64,000 bases of DNA. It comes from Aureimonas flava. GTDB taxonomy: Bacteria > Pseudomonadota > Alphaproteobacteria > Rhizobiales > Rhizobiaceae. Each line of letters begins with the position of its first letter. Within the stretch, counting starts at the first letter, position 1. The stretch spans positions 558,001 through 622,000 of the forward strand of contig NZ_QYRN01000001.1 in the NCBI RefSeq assembly GCF_003583935.1, read 5' to 3'. The notes below the pieces were generated by a model. It ran no database searches. It was given only the letters and a program-made list of their open reading frames with translations, and was not told the DNA's origin. Below, piece by piece: positions 42,031 to 52,737 of the stretch. The position numbers and the translations under genes are program-made.

Positions 42031-43164
42031 TCAGGGCAGGACGCTGAGCCGACCGCCACTGTGGCGCTCCAGACGCCCGGCGAGGTCGAGCTCCAGGAGG
42101 AGCACCTGCGCGGCGCCCCACTCGACCTCGGCATGGGCGAGAAGATCGTCCAGCGATACGGGCGTCGCGCTCAGCGAACGCAGGAGGCGGGCGCGGTCGT
42201 CCTCGCCGGGCTCGGCGAAACCGCCGTCGTCCGCCCGGTCCTCGAAGAGGCCACGGCGCTGCGGCGCTCGCGCGTCGAGCGGCGCCAGAGCGGAGAGGAT
42301 GTCCGCCGGCTCGGTCACGAGCGTCGCACCGTCCTTGATGAGCGCGTTGCAGCCCGCCGACTTCGCGTCCAGTGGCGAGCCGGGGACGGCGAACAGGAGG
42401 CGCCCGAGCTCGCCCGCGAGCCTCGCGCTGATCAGGGTGCCCGAGCGCATGGCCGCCTCCACCACGAGGACGCCGAGCGCAAGCGCGACCACCACGCGGT
42501 TGCGCCGTGGAAAATCCACCGCTCGCGGCTCCCAGCCGAAGGGCATCTCGGTGAGCAGGCATCCGCCGCCGTCCACGATGCGGCGCATCAACGGCCGGTT
42601 CTCCGGCGGGTAGGGTTTGTCGAGGCCGCCCGCGAAGACGCCGACCGTGCCGGTGGCGAGGCTCGCCTCGTGCGCCGCCGCGTCGATGCCGCGCGCGAGG
42701 CCCGAGACGACGCAGTAGCCTTCGGCGCCCAGCCCTTGCGCGAACATCCGCGCGAGGCGGGCCCCGGCTGCCGTGGCGGAGCGCGCGCCGACCACGGCGA
42801 CGGCCGGGCGCCGGAACAGCGACGTCTGCCCCATCACCGCCAGCACCGGAGGCGCCGCCTCGGTGCGGGCGAGCATCTCCGGATAGTCGGCCTCGCCCTG
42901 GATCACGAAACGCGCGCCCATCCGGCGGGCGGCCGCAAGCTCCGCCTCGACCGAGGCCTCGGACGCCGCCGAGACGCGCCGTCGCGCGCCGCCTCGGGCC
43001 GCAAGGTCGGGCAGCGCGTCGAGCGCGGCGGACGGCGACCCGAAACGGGCGACGAGCCGGCGGTAGGTGACGGGGCCGACGTTCTCGCTGCGGATCAGGC
43101 GAAGCGCGGCGAGGCGCTCCGCCGCGTCCAGGACCGGCTCGGGCTCCGCCGCCGGCGAGATCAC
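42031..43164 (-). CDS. dprA: DNA-processing protein DprA
   Basis: 377 residues. It has a short SAM-like N-terminal domain, the Rossmann core with [20 protein letters not shown] and [34 protein letters not shown], and a C-terminal winged helix ([36 protein letters not shown]). DprA loads RecA on incoming single-stranded DNA during transformation. Its presence next to topA is the common order. The start overlaps the plsY end by 4 bases. Confidence 0.95.
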   Translation of the reverse strand: MISPAAEPEPVLDAAERLAALRLIRSENVGPVTYRRLVARFGSPSAALDALPDLAARGGARRRVSAASEASVEAELAAARRMGARFVIQGEADYPEMLARTEAAPPVLAVMGQTSLFRRPAVAVVGARSATAAGARLARMFAQGLGAEGYCVVSGLARGIDAAAHEASLATGTVGVFAGGLDKPYPPENRPLMRRIVDGGGCLLTEMPFGWEPRAVDFPRRNRVVVALALGVLVVEAAMRSGTLISARLAGELGRLLFAVPGSPLDAKSAGCNALIKDGATLVTEPADILSALAPLDARAPQRRGLFEDRADDGGFAEPGEDDRARLLRSLSATPVSLDDLLAHAEVEWGAAQVLLLELDLAGRLERHSGGRLSVLP

Positions 43165-43763
43165 CCCTTGGACCCGATCCGGCTCTCCGTCCCAGCCAGG
43201 AGGCGGCGGATGTTGGGGGCGTGCTTGATGTAGACCAGGACGGTGAGCACCGCCGTCAGCCCCGCCGCCAACATGTTGCCGAGGAGGAGATAGGCGACCG
43301 GCACGACGAGTGTGGCGAGCAGCGCGGCCAGCGACGAGAACTTCCAGATCTTGGCCGCCCCGAGCCAGACCGCGGCGAACACCAGGACGCCCACCGGCGC
43401 GAAGCCGAGGAGCACGCCGAGATAGGTCGCGACGCCCTTGCCGCCACGGAACCCGAGCCAGACCGGGAAGAGGTGGCCGAGAAACGCGCCGAAGCCGGCG
43501 ACGGCCGCCGCCGGCGCCCCCCAGCGCCAGAAGATCAGCACCGGCACGGTCGCCTTCAGGAGGTCGCCGAGCAGGGTCAGCGCCGCGACCTTCTTGTTGC
43601 CGGTTCGCAGGACGTTGGTGGCCCCGATGTTGCCCGAACCGATCGAACGGAGATCTCCGAGGCCGAACAGCTTCGTCAGGATCAGGCCGAAGGCGATGGT
43701 GCCGCAGAGGTAGCCGACCAGAAGGGCGATCAGGAGGGTGGTCGGTTCGGTGTCTGCGCCCAT
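43161..43763 (-). CDS. plsY: Glycerol-3-phosphate acyltransferase PlsY
   Basis: 200 residues, five transmembrane helices. The catalytic motifs are [22 protein letters not shown] (motif 1, about residues 41-62), the [11 protein letters not shown] loop (motif 2) and a last motif near the C-terminus. It uses acyl-phosphate to acylate sn-glycerol-3-phosphate, the first step of phospholipid synthesis. It sits between dprA (4-base overlap) and pyrC'. Confidence 0.96.
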   Translation of the reverse strand: MGADTEPTTLLIALLVGYLCGTIAFGLILTKLFGLGDLRSIGSGNIGATNVLRTGNKKVAALTLLGDLLKATVPVLIFWRWGAPAAAVAGFGAFLGHLFPVWLGFRGGKGVATYLGVLLGFAPVGVLVFAAVWLGAAKIWKFSSLAALLATLVVPVAYLLLGNMLAAGLTAVLTVLVYIKHAPNIRRLLAGTESRIGSKG

Positions 43764-43773
43764 GGGGATCGCC

Positions 43774-45090
43774 TCAGTGCCGTTGATCGGGGAGGGAGAA
43801 GACCTCGCGGCCGGAGACGAAGGTCCTCGTCACCTCGCCCTGGAAGCGCGCGTTCTCGAAGGCGGTGTTCTTGGAGCGCGACTGGATGCGGCTCTTGTCG
43901 AACACGTAGGGCGCGTCGAGATCGACCAGCGCGAAGTCCGCCGGCCGTCCTGCCTGCAGGGTGCCCCGGTCGAGCTTCAGGAGACGCGCCGGTGCGACGG
44001 TCAGCGCCTCGACGATCCGCGACAGGCCCACCTGGCCCGCGTGATGAAGCCGGAGGGCCGCGGGCAGGAGCGTCTCTAGCCCGATCGCGCCCACCTCCGC
44101 TTCCGCAAACGGGCGCCGCTTGCCGTCCGCGTCCTGCGGATCGTGCGAGGAGCAGATGATGTCCACCGTGCCGTCGGCGAGCGCGGCAATCATCGCCTGG
44201 CGGTCGTCCTCGTGGCGCAGCGGCGGCGACAGGCGGAAGAAGGTGCGATACTCGCCGATGTCGTTCTCGTTGAGCGACAGGTGGTTGACGGAGACGCCGG
44301 CCGTGGCGTCGACGCCGCGATCCTTGGCGGCGCGGATGGCCTCGGCCGAGGCGCCGGTCGAGAGCTTGGCCGCGTGGTAGCGCGCGCCGGTCAGCGCGGC
44401 GAGGCGGAGGTCTCGCTCCAGCGGGATCAGCTCCGCCTCGCGCGGGATGCCGGGCAGACCGAGCCAGGAGGCGAGAAGACCCTCGTTCATGACGCCCGAG
44501 CCCGTGAGGTCGGCATCCTGCGTCTCGTGCGCGAAGAGGGCGTCGAAATCGCGCATATAGGTCATGATCCGCCGGATCAGCCCGCTGTCGCGCAGGGTGC
44601 GCCGCCCGTCGGTGAAGGCGCGCACGCCCGCCTGCGCCAGGAGGCCGATCTCGGTCATCTCCTTGCCCCTGAGCCCCTTGGTGAGGGCGGCCGAGGGAAA
44701 CACGTTGACCGATGCCGTCTCGCGCGCGGTGCGCATCACGAACTGCACCAGCGCGACGTCGTCGATCACCGGGTCGGTGTCGGGCATGGTGAGGATCGAG
44801 GTGACGCCGCCTGCAGCCGCCGCACGGCTGACCGAGCGGATCGTCTCGCGGTGTTCGCTGCCCGGCTCGCCCATGTGGACGCGGGCATCCACTAGGCCGG
44901 GAATCAGGAGCTGTCCCCCGGCATCGAGGATCCGCGCCCCGTCCGGCGCTCCCTGGCCGGCAACCGAGGCGCCCGCGGCGGTGATCAGCCCGTTCTCGAC
45001 CAGGAGGTCGCCGCGCTCGTCCAGCCCCTGCGAGGGATCGAGGATGCGGGCGCCGCGAACCAGCAGCGGGCGAGCGTCGGCGCCGGTCAC
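43774..45090 (-). CDS. pyrC: Dihydroorotase-like protein, active-site residues replaced (PyrC')
   Basis: 438 residues from GTG 45090, overlapping the pyrB stop (GTGA). The fold is class I dihydroorotase, but the metal site is broken: the HxH motif (usually DxHVHLREPG) reads [10 protein letters not shown], with Arg in place of the first His; the later metal His (usually HVST) reads AAKLST; and the catalytic Asp (usually TDHAP) is SSHDP. The same replacements are known from PyrC'-type proteins of rhizobia and pseudomonads, which lack activity and support aspartate transcarbamoylase assembly. So a second, active dihydroorotase should be encoded elsewhere. The symbol refers to the family only. 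Confidence 0.9.
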   Translation of the reverse strand: MTGADARPLLVRGARILDPSQGLDERGDLLVENGLITAAGASVAGQGAPDGARILDAGGQLLIPGLVDARVHMGEPGSEHRETIRSVSRAAAAGGVTSILTMPDTDPVIDDVALVQFVMRTARETASVNVFPSAALTKGLRGKEMTEIGLLAQAGVRAFTDGRRTLRDSGLIRRIMTYMRDFDALFAHETQDADLTGSGVMNEGLLASWLGLPGIPREAELIPLERDLRLAALTGARYHAAKLSTGASAEAIRAAKDRGVDATAGVSVNHLSLNENDIGEYRTFFRLSPPLRHEDDRQAMIAALADGTVDIICSSHDPQDADGKRRPFAEAEVGAIGLETLLPAALRLHHAGQVGLSRIVEALTVAPARLLKLDRGTLQAGRPADFALVDLDAPYVFDKSRIQSRSKNTAFENARFQGEVTRTFVSGREVFSLPDQRH

Positions 45091-46049
45091 GATGCGGTCT
45101 CCTCGTTGCCCATCATCCATTCCATCACCGCCATGCGCACGGCGACGCCCATCTCGACCTGTTCCTCGATGACGCTCTGGGGGCCGTCCGCGACCTCCGA
45201 TGCGATCTCGACGCCGCGGTTCATCGGCCCCGGATGCATCACCAGCGCGTCCGGCTCGGCCCGCGACAGGCGCTGCGCGTCCAGGCCGAAGAGCCGGAAA
45301 TACTCGCGCACCGACGGCACGAAGGAGCCTTCCATCCGCTCGCGCTGCAGGCGGAGCATCATCACCACGTCGGCGCCTTCGAGCCCACGGTCCATGTCGT
45401 GGAAGACGCGCACGCCCATCTGCTCGATGCCGTTGGGCAGGAGAGTGGACGGCGCGACGACGCGCACGTCGGCGCCCAGAGCGTTGAGGAGGAGGATGTT
45501 GGATCGCGCGACGCGGCTGTGCAGGACGTCGCCGCAAATGGCGACCGTCAGCCGCGCGACGCGGCCCTTGCGGCGGTGGATCGTGAGGGCGTCCAGAAGC
45601 GCCTGGGTCGGGTGTTCGTGCGCCCCGTCGCCGGCGTTGACCACCGAGCAGCCGACCTTCTGCGCCAGAAGCGCCACGGCGCCCGCCGCGTGGTGGCGCA
45701 CCACCAGGATGTCGGGGCGCATCGCGTTCAGCGTCATCGCCGTGTCGATCAGCGTCTCGCCCTTCTTCACCGACGAGTTGGCGACCGACATGTTCATCAC
45801 GTCGGCGCCCAGCCGCTTGCCCGCGAGCTCGAACGAGGCCTGCGTGCGCGTCGAAGCCTCGAAGAAGAGGTTGATCTGCGTGCGCCCCTTGAGCGCCGCC
45901 TTCTTCTTGTCCCGCCCGAGACTGACGGCGATCTCGCGCTCGGCGAGGCTCATCAGCGCGTGAATGTCGGGAAGCGACAGGCCCGCGATGCCGAGAAGGT
46001 GGCGGTGCGGGGCGGCGGAGGGGGGCGAAATCGCTGTCATGGCGAGCAC
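45087..46049 (-). CDS. pyrB: Aspartate carbamoyltransferase catalytic subunit
   Basis: 320 residues. The carbamoyl-phosphate site [22 protein letters not shown] and the aspartate-domain marks [35 protein letters not shown] and [11 protein letters not shown] are intact. It makes N-carbamoyl-L-aspartate, the first committed pyrimidine step. No pyrI regulatory subunit is seen; control in this group is thought to pass through the PyrB-PyrC' complex. The start at 46049 could also be 46040 (MTAIS). Confidence 0.96.
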   Translation of the reverse strand: MLAMTAISPPSAAPHRHLLGIAGLSLPDIHALMSLAEREIAVSLGRDKKKAALKGRTQINLFFEASTRTQASFELAGKRLGADVMNMSVANSSVKKGETLIDTAMTLNAMRPDILVVRHHAAGAVALLAQKVGCSVVNAGDGAHEHPTQALLDALTIHRRKGRVARLTVAICGDVLHSRVARSNILLLNALGADVRVVAPSTLLPNGIEQMGVRVFHDMDRGLEGADVVMMLRLQRERMEGSFVPSVREYFRLFGLDAQRLSRAEPDALVMHPGPMNRGVEIASEVADGPQSVIEEQVEMGVAVRMAVMEWMMGNEETAS

Positions 46050-46163
46050 CGCCTATAGGAGAAACGGGCAGGGGCCACAAGCGCGACGACGGAGGCGCGG
46101 GACGCGGTTAACCATGTCGACCGGTTCGCGTTGCGGGGCGGGAGCGAAGCGGGGATGTTGGCG

Positions 46164-46178
46164 TTAAGCTTTCGTTAA
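46164..46178 (+). promoter_or_regulatory. CtrA-type binding site (TTAA-N7-TTAA)
   Basis: TTAAGCTTTCGTTAA is a perfect match to the full CtrA consensus, lying 18 bases before the start of the gene at 46197. A further GTTAACC occurs near 46108. CtrA sites this close to a start may act as repressor sites, or the promoter may lie just upstream. The pyrB gene on the other strand is the alternative target. Confidence 0.5.
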
Positions 46179-46196
46179 CCTTCGGAGGATCGGCCC

Positions 46197-46709
46197 ATGA
46201 AGCGCATCCCGACGACCTTCGCCCTATCGACATGGGCGGGGTTCCTCGCCGTGACCGGCGCGAACGAGATCCTCCATCTGAATGGCCACCTCGCCATCGG
46301 CGGCGTGGCGCTGGAACTGCCGGCGGGCACGGGCCCCGTGAGCTGGGGCGTGGCGATGCTCTGCATCGGCACGGCGGCGCTTCTGGCCGTCGGACTGATC
46401 CGCGTGCACGCGGCGGACGAGGCCGAGGCGCGCCGGGGCGAACTCCTCGGTTTCGCGGGCATCGGGATCTGCGCGGCCATGGTGATCGCGGCCTCGCTGT
46501 TCGGCGCACCCTTCGCGGCGGTGTTCGACCGGCTCGACCTCGCCGTCTGGTCGATCGGGCTCAGCCTCGTGGCGCTGGCTTTCGACGCGTGCATCTTCGC
46601 ACCGGACGACGAGGACGAGCTGGACGAGATCGCCTTCCGGCGGACGGTCGCGGCGATCAACGCCTCCATCCCGCGCCGGCGGGACGAGCGCTCGGGACGC
46701 GACGCCTGA
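46197..46709 (+). CDS. Hypothetical membrane protein behind a CtrA-type site
   Basis: 170 residues with about four hydrophobic helices (near 7-26, 46-68, 82-106 and 112-136), then a strongly acidic stretch (PDDEDELDEI) and a basic end. I do not recognise the family. A GGAGG-like ribosome site (TCGGAGGATC) precedes the ATG. It overlaps the next gene by one base (TGATG), so the two are an operon. The CtrA-type site upstream suggests cell-cycle timing, by inference. Confidence 0.7.
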   Translation: MKRIPTTFALSTWAGFLAVTGANEILHLNGHLAIGGVALELPAGTGPVSWGVAMLCIGTAALLAVGLIRVHAADEAEARRGELLGFAGIGICAAMVIAASLFGAPFAAVFDRLDLAVWSIGLSLVALAFDACIFAPDDEDELDEIAFRRTVAAINASIPRRRDERSGRDA

Positions 46710-47026
46710 TGCGCTGGCTGCTGTCGCTCTGGTTCCTGCCGATCACCTTCCTCGTCCTGTGGCTGACGCTGGCCGCGAACGACTGGAGCCTCGGCCTCCA
46801 CTTCTTCTCCCGCGAGATGTACGACACCGTGTTCGCCGTCTACGGCGGCGCCCTCGGCGTCCCGCCCGAATCCCTGCCGCCGCTCGTGGTCCGTGCGCTG
46901 GTGCTCGACAGCCTGATCGTGCTGGCGCTCTACGCGTTCCGCCGGCGCAAGCCGATCGTCGCCTATCTGCGCGAACGCTACTCGCGCGGCTCGGCGAGCC
47001 TGGAGAGCCTATCCAAGGCGCCCTGA
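46709..47026 (+). CDS. DUF6105-like small membrane protein
   Basis: 105 residues with helices at about 3-22 and 60-80 and a basic C-terminus. The segment [42 protein letters not shown] resembles a small family of Hyphomicrobiales membrane proteins that I believe is DUF6105; the match is from memory. Its last 49 bases overlap the end of ruvX on the opposite strand. Function unknown. Confidence 0.75.
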   Translation: MRWLLSLWFLPITFLVLWLTLAANDWSLGLHFFSREMYDTVFAVYGGALGVPPESLPPLVVRALVLDSLIVLALYAFRRRKPIVAYLRERYSRGSASLESLSKAP

Positions 47027-47457
47027 AGGATGAAGGACGCGGCGGCCGAATCGATCCGCTCGGCGCGCTGCCGCCGCGAGACGTCCATCTCCAGGAGCCC
47101 GCGCTCGGCGGCCACCGTCGAGAGCCGTTCGTCCCAGAACACGAACGGGCGCGTGTCGGCCCGCTCGTAGTTGCGCACGAAGGCGCGGGTGGACTGCGAC
47201 CGGGGGCCCTCGCTCCCGTCCATGTTGAGCGGCAGTCCCATCACCACGACGCGTGCATCGACGGAAGCAAAAAACGCCGTGAGGGCAGCGGCATCCGCCT
47301 GAAACTTCGTGCGGCGGATCACCGGACGCGGACTCGCCAGCCGCCACCCGAGATCGGACACCGAGACGCCGATGGTCTTGGTGCCGAGGTCCAGCCCCAC
47401 CGCGGTTCCGCCGGCGGCGCGCATGTCGAGGATGTCTGCGAGATCGGCGATCACCAT
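46978..47457 (-). CDS. ruvX: Holliday junction resolvase-like protein YqgF/RuvX
   Basis: 159 residues with the RNase H-like fold of the YqgF family. [27 protein letters not shown] is at about residues 19-45 (first catalytic Asp in LDLGTKTIG), [13 protein letters not shown] and [18 protein letters not shown] follow, and a C-terminal Asp lies near [10 protein letters not shown]. Members act in 16S rRNA 5'-end processing; a role at Holliday junctions is also proposed. It is convergent and overlaps the DUF6105-like gene. Confidence 0.93.
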   Translation of the reverse strand: MVIADLADILDMRAAGGTAVGLDLGTKTIGVSVSDLGWRLASPRPVIRRTKFQADAAALTAFFASVDARVVVMGLPLNMDGSEGPRSQSTRAFVRNYERADTRPFVFWDERLSTVAAERGLLEMDVSRRQRAERIDSAAASFILQGALDRLSRLAEPRE

Positions 47458-47545
47458 GCTGCGTCCTTGATGTGGGGCCGACGGCGCTAGCTTCTTCGGC
47501 CAGACGGCCTATTCACGCGGCGGCCAAACCGGAGATCCCCCTAGC

Positions 47546-48247
47546 ATGAAGATGACCTATTTCGGCCACTCGGCCTTCCGCATCGACACGGGACGCTCCG
47601 TGATCCTGATCGATCCGTTCCTGAGCGGGAACCCGCACTTCTCGGGCGACGTCGCCAAAGCCTCCGAAGGGGTGACGCACATTCTCCTGTCGCACGGCCA
47701 TTCGGACCATGTCGGCGACACCGTGGAGATCGCCAGACGCACCGGCGCGAAGGTCGTCGGCACCTACGAGTTGGTGAACTGGCTGAAGTCGAAGGGCGTC
47801 GACACGATCGAACCCGCCAATACCGGCGGGACGGTCAAGTTCGCCGACTTCTCGGTGACGCTGACCCAGGCGTTCCACTCGTCCGCCAGCATCGAGGAGA
47901 ACGGCACGATCACCTATCTCGGCATGCCCAACGGCCTGGTGATCCACTTCGACGACGGCAACAGCGTCTACCATATGGGCGACACCGACATCTTCGGCGA
48001 CATGGCGCTGATCGAGGAACTGCACCAGCCCAAGATCGGCCTCGTGCCCATCGGCGACCGTCTGACGATGGGCGGCGCCGTCGCCGCCCTGGCCTGCCGG
48101 CGCTACTTCAACTTCAAGACGATCGTGCCGCTCCACTGGGGAACGATGCCGATCCTCGACGCCGATCCGCACCGCTTCCTCGAAGCGATGGAGGACGAGG
48201 CGTCCCGCGTCCTGATCCCCGAGGTCGGCCAGCCCTTCGACATCTGA
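47546..48247 (+). CDS. UPF0173 metal-dependent hydrolase
   Basis: 233 residues of a metallo-beta-lactamase fold. The metal motif is [12 protein letters not shown] (about residues 49-60, HxHxDH), with further ligands in [16 protein letters not shown] and LHWGT. It matches UPF0173, conserved in archaea and bacteria, substrate unknown. It precedes gatC by 86 bases on the same strand. Confidence 0.93.
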   Translation: MKMTYFGHSAFRIDTGRSVILIDPFLSGNPHFSGDVAKASEGVTHILLSHGHSDHVGDTVEIARRTGAKVVGTYELVNWLKSKGVDTIEPANTGGTVKFADFSVTLTQAFHSSASIEENGTITYLGMPNGLVIHFDDGNSVYHMGDTDIFGDMALIEELHQPKIGLVPIGDRLTMGGAVAALACRRYFNFKTIVPLHWGTMPILDADPHRFLEAMEDEASRVLIPEVGQPFDI

Positions 48248-48333
48248 CCGGCGCGGCGCTTAGGCTCGACGGCGTTGCCTCCGGGCAACCCCGTCGATAT
48301 AGCACCGTCTCGACCACCAGTTCGGGAAAGCGC

Positions 48334-48621
48334 ATGTCCGTCGATACAGCCACCGTTCGTCGCGTCGCCCGGCTTGCCCGCATCGCGGTGTCCGAGGAGG
48401 ACGTCGCGACCATGCAGGGCGAGCTGAACGCCATTCTCGGATTCGTCGAGCAGCTCGGCGAGGTGGACGTCTCGGGCGTCGAGCCGATGACCTCGGTGAC
48501 GCCGATGGAGATGAAGAAGCGCGAGGACGCGGTGACCGACGGTCACAAGGCGGAGGACATCGTCGCCAACGCGCCGGCCACGCAGGAGCACTTCTTCCTC
48601 GTACCCAAGGTCGTGGAATGA
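48334..48621 (+). CDS. gatC: Aspartyl/glutamyl-tRNA amidotransferase subunit C
   Basis: 95 residues, the small scaffold subunit of Gat[37 protein letters not shown] and the C-terminal [29 protein letters not shown], the peptide that wraps around GatA, are typical. The complex turns misacylated Glu-tRNA-Gln and Asp-tRNA-Asn into the right products. It overlaps the following acetyltransferase gene by 4 bases instead of leading straight to gatA. Confidence 0.97.
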   Translation: MSVDTATVRRVARLARIAVSEEDVATMQGELNAILGFVEQLGEVDVSGVEPMTSVTPMEMKKREDAVTDGHKAEDIVANAPATQEHFFLVPKVVE

Positions 48622-49145
48622 CGGGCGGCGACGTCGATATCCGCGTCGAGACCCCGCTGCAGGACGATTTGCGCGCCCTGATCGCCGAACTCAACGATGC
48701 GATCGACGCGCAGGAGCCGCATACGCCGGACGAGTTCAAGTTCCGCATGACCGCCGAGGAGATGGCGCGGCCGGACACCACGACGTTCCTCGTCAGGATC
48801 GACGGCGCGGCCGTCGGCTGCGGCGCGCTGCGCCGGCTCGATGGGCAGCTCGGCGAGGTGAAGCGGATGTATCTTCGCCCCGCCGCACGCGGGCGCGGGC
48901 TGGCCGCCCGCCTGCTTCAGCGCATCGAGGCGGAGGCTCTGGCGCAAGGGCTGGACGAGCTCGCGCTGGAAACCGGGATCGGCTTCCGGGCCGCCCGGCA
49001 GATCTACGAGCGGGCCGGCTTCGCGCCCTGCGGTGCCTTCGCGGACTATCCCGACAGCGGCTACGCCGCCTTCTATCGCAAGACGCTCGCGCGACGCGAC
49101 GCCGACCAGGCCGTGTCCCGACCATTCGACGCAGCGAGACCATGA
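48618..49145 (+). CDS. GNAT N-acetyltransferase between gatC and gatA
   Basis: 175 residues of a GNAT domain. The acetyl-CoA loop is [25 protein letters not shown] (about residues 90-114, with R-x-x-G-x-A), followed by [21 protein letters not shown]. The acceptor is unknown. Both ends overlap gat genes by 4 bases, so it is made together with the amidotransferase. A link to tRNA or ribosome modification is only inference. Confidence 0.9.
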   Translation: MTGGDVDIRVETPLQDDLRALIAELNDAIDAQEPHTPDEFKFRMTAEEMARPDTTTFLVRIDGAAVGCGALRRLDGQLGEVKRMYLRPAARGRGLAARLLQRIEAEALAQGLDELALETGIGFRAARQIYERAGFAPCGAFADYPDSGYAAFYRKTLARRDADQAVSRPFDAARP

Positions 49146-50623
49146 CCGACTTGACCGAACTGACCATCGCCGAAGCGCGCGACGCCATGAAGGCCAAGAC
49201 CTTCACGGCGAGCGAACTCACCGAAGCCTATCTCGGCGCGATCGAGACGGCCAACGGCGCGCTGAACGCCTTCGTGGACGTGACCGGCGACAAGGCGCGC
49301 GCGATGGCCGCCGCGTCCGACGCCAGGCTCGCGGCCGGCGAGGGCGGCGCCCTCGAAGGCATCCCGCTCGGCGTGAAGGATCTCTTCGCGGTGGAGGGCG
49401 TGCGCACGCAGGCTTCGTCGCACGTTCTCGACGGCTTCCGCCCGCGCTACGAATCCACGGTGACCGCCAATCTCTGGGCCGATGGCGCCGTGATGCTGGG
49501 CAAGCTCAACATGGACGAGTTCGCCATGGGCTCCTCCAACGAGTCGAGCCACGACGGCCCGGTGGTGAACCCCTGGCGCCGCACCGGTTCGGACGTCGCG
49601 CTGGTGCCCGGCGGATCGTCGGGCGGATCGGCAGCGGCTGTGGCCGCGCGCCTGTGCGCCGGCGCCACGGCGACCGATACCGGCGGCTCGATCCGCCAGC
49701 CCGCGGCCTTCACCGGCACGGTGGGCATCAAGCCGACCTACGGCCGATGCTCGCGCTGGGGCATCGTCGCCTACGCCTCGTCGCTCGACCAGGCCGGGCC
49801 GATCGCGCGCGACGTGCGCGACGCCGCGATCCTCCTCGCGTCCATGGCCTCGTCGGACCCGAAGGATACGACATCGGTCGACCGCGCCGTGCCGGACTAC
49901 GAAGCGGCGGTCGGCCGCTCGGTGAAGGGTCTGCGCATCGGCATCCCGCGTGAATACCGCGTGGACGGCATGCCGGCCGAGATCGGGGCGCTCTGGCAGA
50001 AGGGTATCGCGACCCTGCGCGAGGCCGGGGCCGAGATCGTGGACGTTTCGCTGCCGCATACGAAATACGCGCTTCCCGCCTACTACATCGTGGCGCCCGC
50101 CGAGGCCTCGTCCAATCTCGCCCGCTACGACGGCGTTCGCTACGGCCTGCGCGTGCCGGGCAAGGACATCGCCGAGATGTACGAGAACACCCGCGCGGCC
50201 GGCTTCGGACGCGAGGTTAAGCGGCGCATCATGATCGGCACCTACGTGCTCTCCGCCGGCTACTACGACGCCTACTACCTCAAGGCGCAGAAGGTCCGCA
50301 CGCTCATCAAGCGCGATTTCGAGACCGTGTTCGCCGACGGCGTGGATGCGCTGCTGACGCCGACGACGCCTTCCGCCGCCTTCGCCGTGGGCGACGAGAC
50401 GCTCGCGGCCGATCCCGTCGCCATGTACCTTCAGGACGTCTTCACCATCACGGTGAACCTCGCCGGCCTGCCCGGCATCGCCGTGCCTGCCGGCCTGTCC
50501 GGCGAGGGCACGCCGCTCGGGCTCCAGCTCATCGGACGACCGTTCGACGAGGAGACGCTGTTCGCGACGGCCTCCGTGATCGAGAAGAGCGCCGGGCGCC
50601 TCGCGCCCGCGCGCTGGTGGTGA
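49142..50623 (+). CDS. gatA: Aspartyl/glutamyl-tRNA amidotransferase subunit A
   Basis: 493 residues of the amidase-signature family, the glutaminase of GatCAB. The Ser-cisSer-Lys triad is visible: Lys79 in PLGVKDLF, the cis-Ser near 159 in [14 protein letters not shown], and Ser183 in [12 protein letters not shown]. It supplies ammonia to GatB. It starts within the stop of the acetyltransferase gene and lies 60 bases from gatB. Confidence 0.98.
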   Translation: MTDLTELTIAEARDAMKAKTFTASELTEAYLGAIETANGALNAFVDVTGDKARAMAAASDARLAAGEGGALEGIPLGVKDLFAVEGVRTQASSHVLDGFRPRYESTVTANLWADGAVMLGKLNMDEFAMGSSNESSHDGPVVNPWRRTGSDVALVPGGSSGGSAAAVAARLCAGATATDTGGSIRQPAAFTGTVGIKPTYGRCSRWGIVAYASSLDQAGPIARDVRDAAILLASMASSDPKDTTSVDRAVPDYEAAVGRSVKGLRIGIPREYRVDGMPAEIGALWQKGIATLREAGAEIVDVSLPHTKYALPAYYIVAPAEASSNLARYDGVRYGLRVPGKDIAEMYENTRAAGFGREVKRRIMIGTYVLSAGYYDAYYLKAQKVRTLIKRDFETVFADGVDALLTPTTPSAAFAVGDETLAADPVAMYLQDVFTITVNLAGLPGIAVPAGLSGEGTPLGLQLIGRPFDEETLFATASVIEKSAGRLAPARWW

Positions 50624-50683
50624 CGGCCCGCCCGCGCCGATGATCGCCATGAGCCTGCGCCCCGAGACCTACGAGTTCGCCCG

Positions 50684-52183
50684 ATGACCCTCGTCGACAC
50701 CCGCACCCCCGATCCCAAGAAGCTGATCCCCGGCGCGACCGGCGACTGGGAAATCGTGATCGGCATGGAAGTCCATGCCCAGGTCCTGTCCGAATCGAAG
50801 CTCTTCTCCGGCGCCTCGACGCAGTTCGGCGCGGAGCCCAACGACAACGTGTCGCTGGTGGACGCCGCGATGCCGGGCATGCTTCCGGTCATCAACCTCG
50901 AATGCGTGCGGCAGGCGGTGCGCACCGGCCTCGGCCTCAAGGCGCAGATCAACCACCGCTCGGTGTTCGACCGGAAGAACTACTTCTACCCCGACCTTCC
51001 GCAGGGCTACCAGATCTCGCAGTTCGGGCAGCCGATCGTCGGCGAGGGCACCGTGATCGTGGCCGTCGGCCCCGATTCCAAGGGCCAGTTCGAGGAGATC
51101 GAGGTCGGCGTCGAGCGACTGCACCTCGAGCAGGACGCAGGCAAGTCGCTGCACGACCAGCACGCCACCATGTCCTTCGTGGACCTCAACCGCTCGGGCG
51201 TCGCGTTGATGGAGATCGTCTCCAAGCCCGACATGCGCTCGGCGGACGAGGCGCGCGCCTACCTCACCAAGCTTCGCACCATCCTGCGCTACCTCGGCAC
51301 CTGCGACGGCAACATGGACGAGGGGTCGATGCGCGCCGACGTCAACGTCTCGGTGCGGCGGCCGGGCGGCGCCTTCGGCACGCGCTGCGAGATCAAGAAC
51401 GTCAACTCGATCCGCTTCGTCGGCCAGGCCATCGAGTCGGAGGCCCGCCGTCAGATCGCGCTGATCGAGGACGGCGGCACGGTGGACCAGGAGACGCGCC
51501 TGTTCGACCCGGCCAAGGGCGAGACGCGGGCCATGCGCTCCAAGGAGGATGCGCACGACTATCGCTATTTCCCCGACCCCGACCTGCTGCCGCTGGAATT
51601 CGACGCGGCCTTCGTGGAGGGCCTGCGCGAAGGGCTGCCGGAGCTGCCGGACGACAAGCGCCAACGGCTGATGACCGAGGCCGGGCTCTCGGCCTACGAC
51701 GCGTCGATCCTCGTTTCCGAAAAGTCGATCGCCGACTTCTTCGAGCAGGTGGCCAGGGGACGCGATGCCAAGCAGGCGGCGAACTGGGTGATCAACGACC
51801 TGCTCGGTGCGCTCAACAAGAGCGGCAAGGGCATCGAGGACACGCCGGTTTCGGCCGAGCAGCTCGGCGCCGTGCTCGATCTGATCCGCGAGGGCACGAT
51901 CTCGGGCAAGATCGCCAAGGAACTCTTCGAGCTCGTCTGGGCGGAGGGCGGCGACCCGCGCGAGCTGGTCGAGAGCCGCGGCCTGAAACAGGTGACCGAC
52001 ACCGGCGCGATCGAGAAGGCGGTGGACGAGGTGATCGCCGCCAACCCGGACAAGGTGGCGCAGGCGCTGGCCAAGCCGACGCTCGCCGGCTGGTTCGTCG
52101 GCCAGGTGATGAAGGCGACGGGCGGCAAGGCCAACCCGCAGGCCGTCAACGACCTGGTCAAGGCCAAGCTCGGGCTGGAATGA
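50684..52183 (+). CDS. gatB: Aspartyl/glutamyl-tRNA amidotransferase subunit B
   Basis: 499 residues. The kinase/amidotransferase core has [67 protein letters not shown] and [11 protein letters not shown]; the helical YqeY-like tail binds the tRNA (PETD-like ending [14 protein letters not shown]). It phosphorylates the misacylated residue and transfers ammonia. Its stop overlaps the next GNAT gene start by 4 bases. Confidence 0.98.
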   Translation: MTLVDTRTPDPKKLIPGATGDWEIVIGMEVHAQVLSESKLFSGASTQFGAEPNDNVSLVDAAMPGMLPVINLECVRQAVRTGLGLKAQINHRSVFDRKNYFYPDLPQGYQISQFGQPIVGEGTVIVAVGPDSKGQFEEIEVGVERLHLEQDAGKSLHDQHATMSFVDLNRSGVALMEIVSKPDMRSADEARAYLTKLRTILRYLGTCDGNMDEGSMRADVNVSVRRPGGAFGTRCEIKNVNSIRFVGQAIESEARRQIALIEDGGTVDQETRLFDPAKGETRAMRSKEDAHDYRYFPDPDLLPLEFDAAFVEGLREGLPELPDDKRQRLMTEAGLSAYDASILVSEKSIADFFEQVARGRDAKQAANWVINDLLGALNKSGKGIEDTPVSAEQLGAVLDLIREGTISGKIAKELFELVWAEGGDPRELVESRGLKQVTDTGAIEKAVDEVIAANPDKVAQALAKPTLAGWFVGQVMKATGGKANPQAVNDLVKAKLGLE

Positions 52184-52683
52184 CGGTCTACTTCGTCCGC
52201 ACGGCCGGCGCGCGCGACATGGCGGCCGTCGGCGAGCTCCTCCGCGAGACGTGGCACGCGACCTACGATCCGATCCACGGGGCGGAGCGCGTGGCCGCGA
52301 TCACGACGGATCGGCATGGCGAAGCGGTGCTGCGGGCCCGCCTCAGCGAACCGGACACGGAGTTCCTGGTGGCCGACGACGGCACGCGGCTCGGCGGCAT
52401 GGCCTTCGCCCGCGCGTCCGCGGGCGACCGGACGCTGGTGACGCTCCATCAGCTCTACGTGCGGCCCGAAGCGCAGGGGCAAGGGATCGGCACCGACCTT
52501 CTCGGCGAGATCGCAGGCTGCTTTCCGCAGGCGACGCGCATCAGGGTGGAGGTGGACGAGGCGAACGCGCGCGCGATCGGCTTCTATGTCTCGCAGGGCT
52601 TCGCTCAGGTCGGCCGCTCGGACGATGGGTCGGGCCTGCCGGCGGTGGTGTTGGAGCGCCCGCTCGGCGCCTTCGACGCCTAG
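52180..52683 (+). CDS. GNAT N-acetyltransferase after gatB
   Basis: 167 residues from ATG 52180, overlapping the gatB stop. Cofactor loop [25 protein letters not shown] with the Q-G-x-G-x-G pattern at about residues 87-111, then [19 protein letters not shown]. The N-terminal [22 protein letters not shown] is a common start of this group. The acceptor is unknown. It is a second GNAT gene joined to gatCAB, not close in sequence to the first. Confidence 0.9.
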   Translation: MTVYFVRTAGARDMAAVGELLRETWHATYDPIHGAERVAAITTDRHGEAVLRARLSEPDTEFLVADDGTRLGGMAFARASAGDRTLVTLHQLYVRPEAQGQGIGTDLLGEIAGCFPQATRIRVEVDEANARAIGFYVSQGFAQVGRSDDGSGLPAVVLERPLGAFDA

Positions 52684-52737
52684 ACTTTTTCCGGCCGCGG
52701 CAGCATAACCCCGCCAAGGCCCAACGGACACGATGCG

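Noticed and set aside
39527-42613. Plus-strand frame of more than 1000 codons opposite topA and dprA
   Set aside because: Shadow of topA/dprA; composition typical of antisense translation of GC-rich genes.
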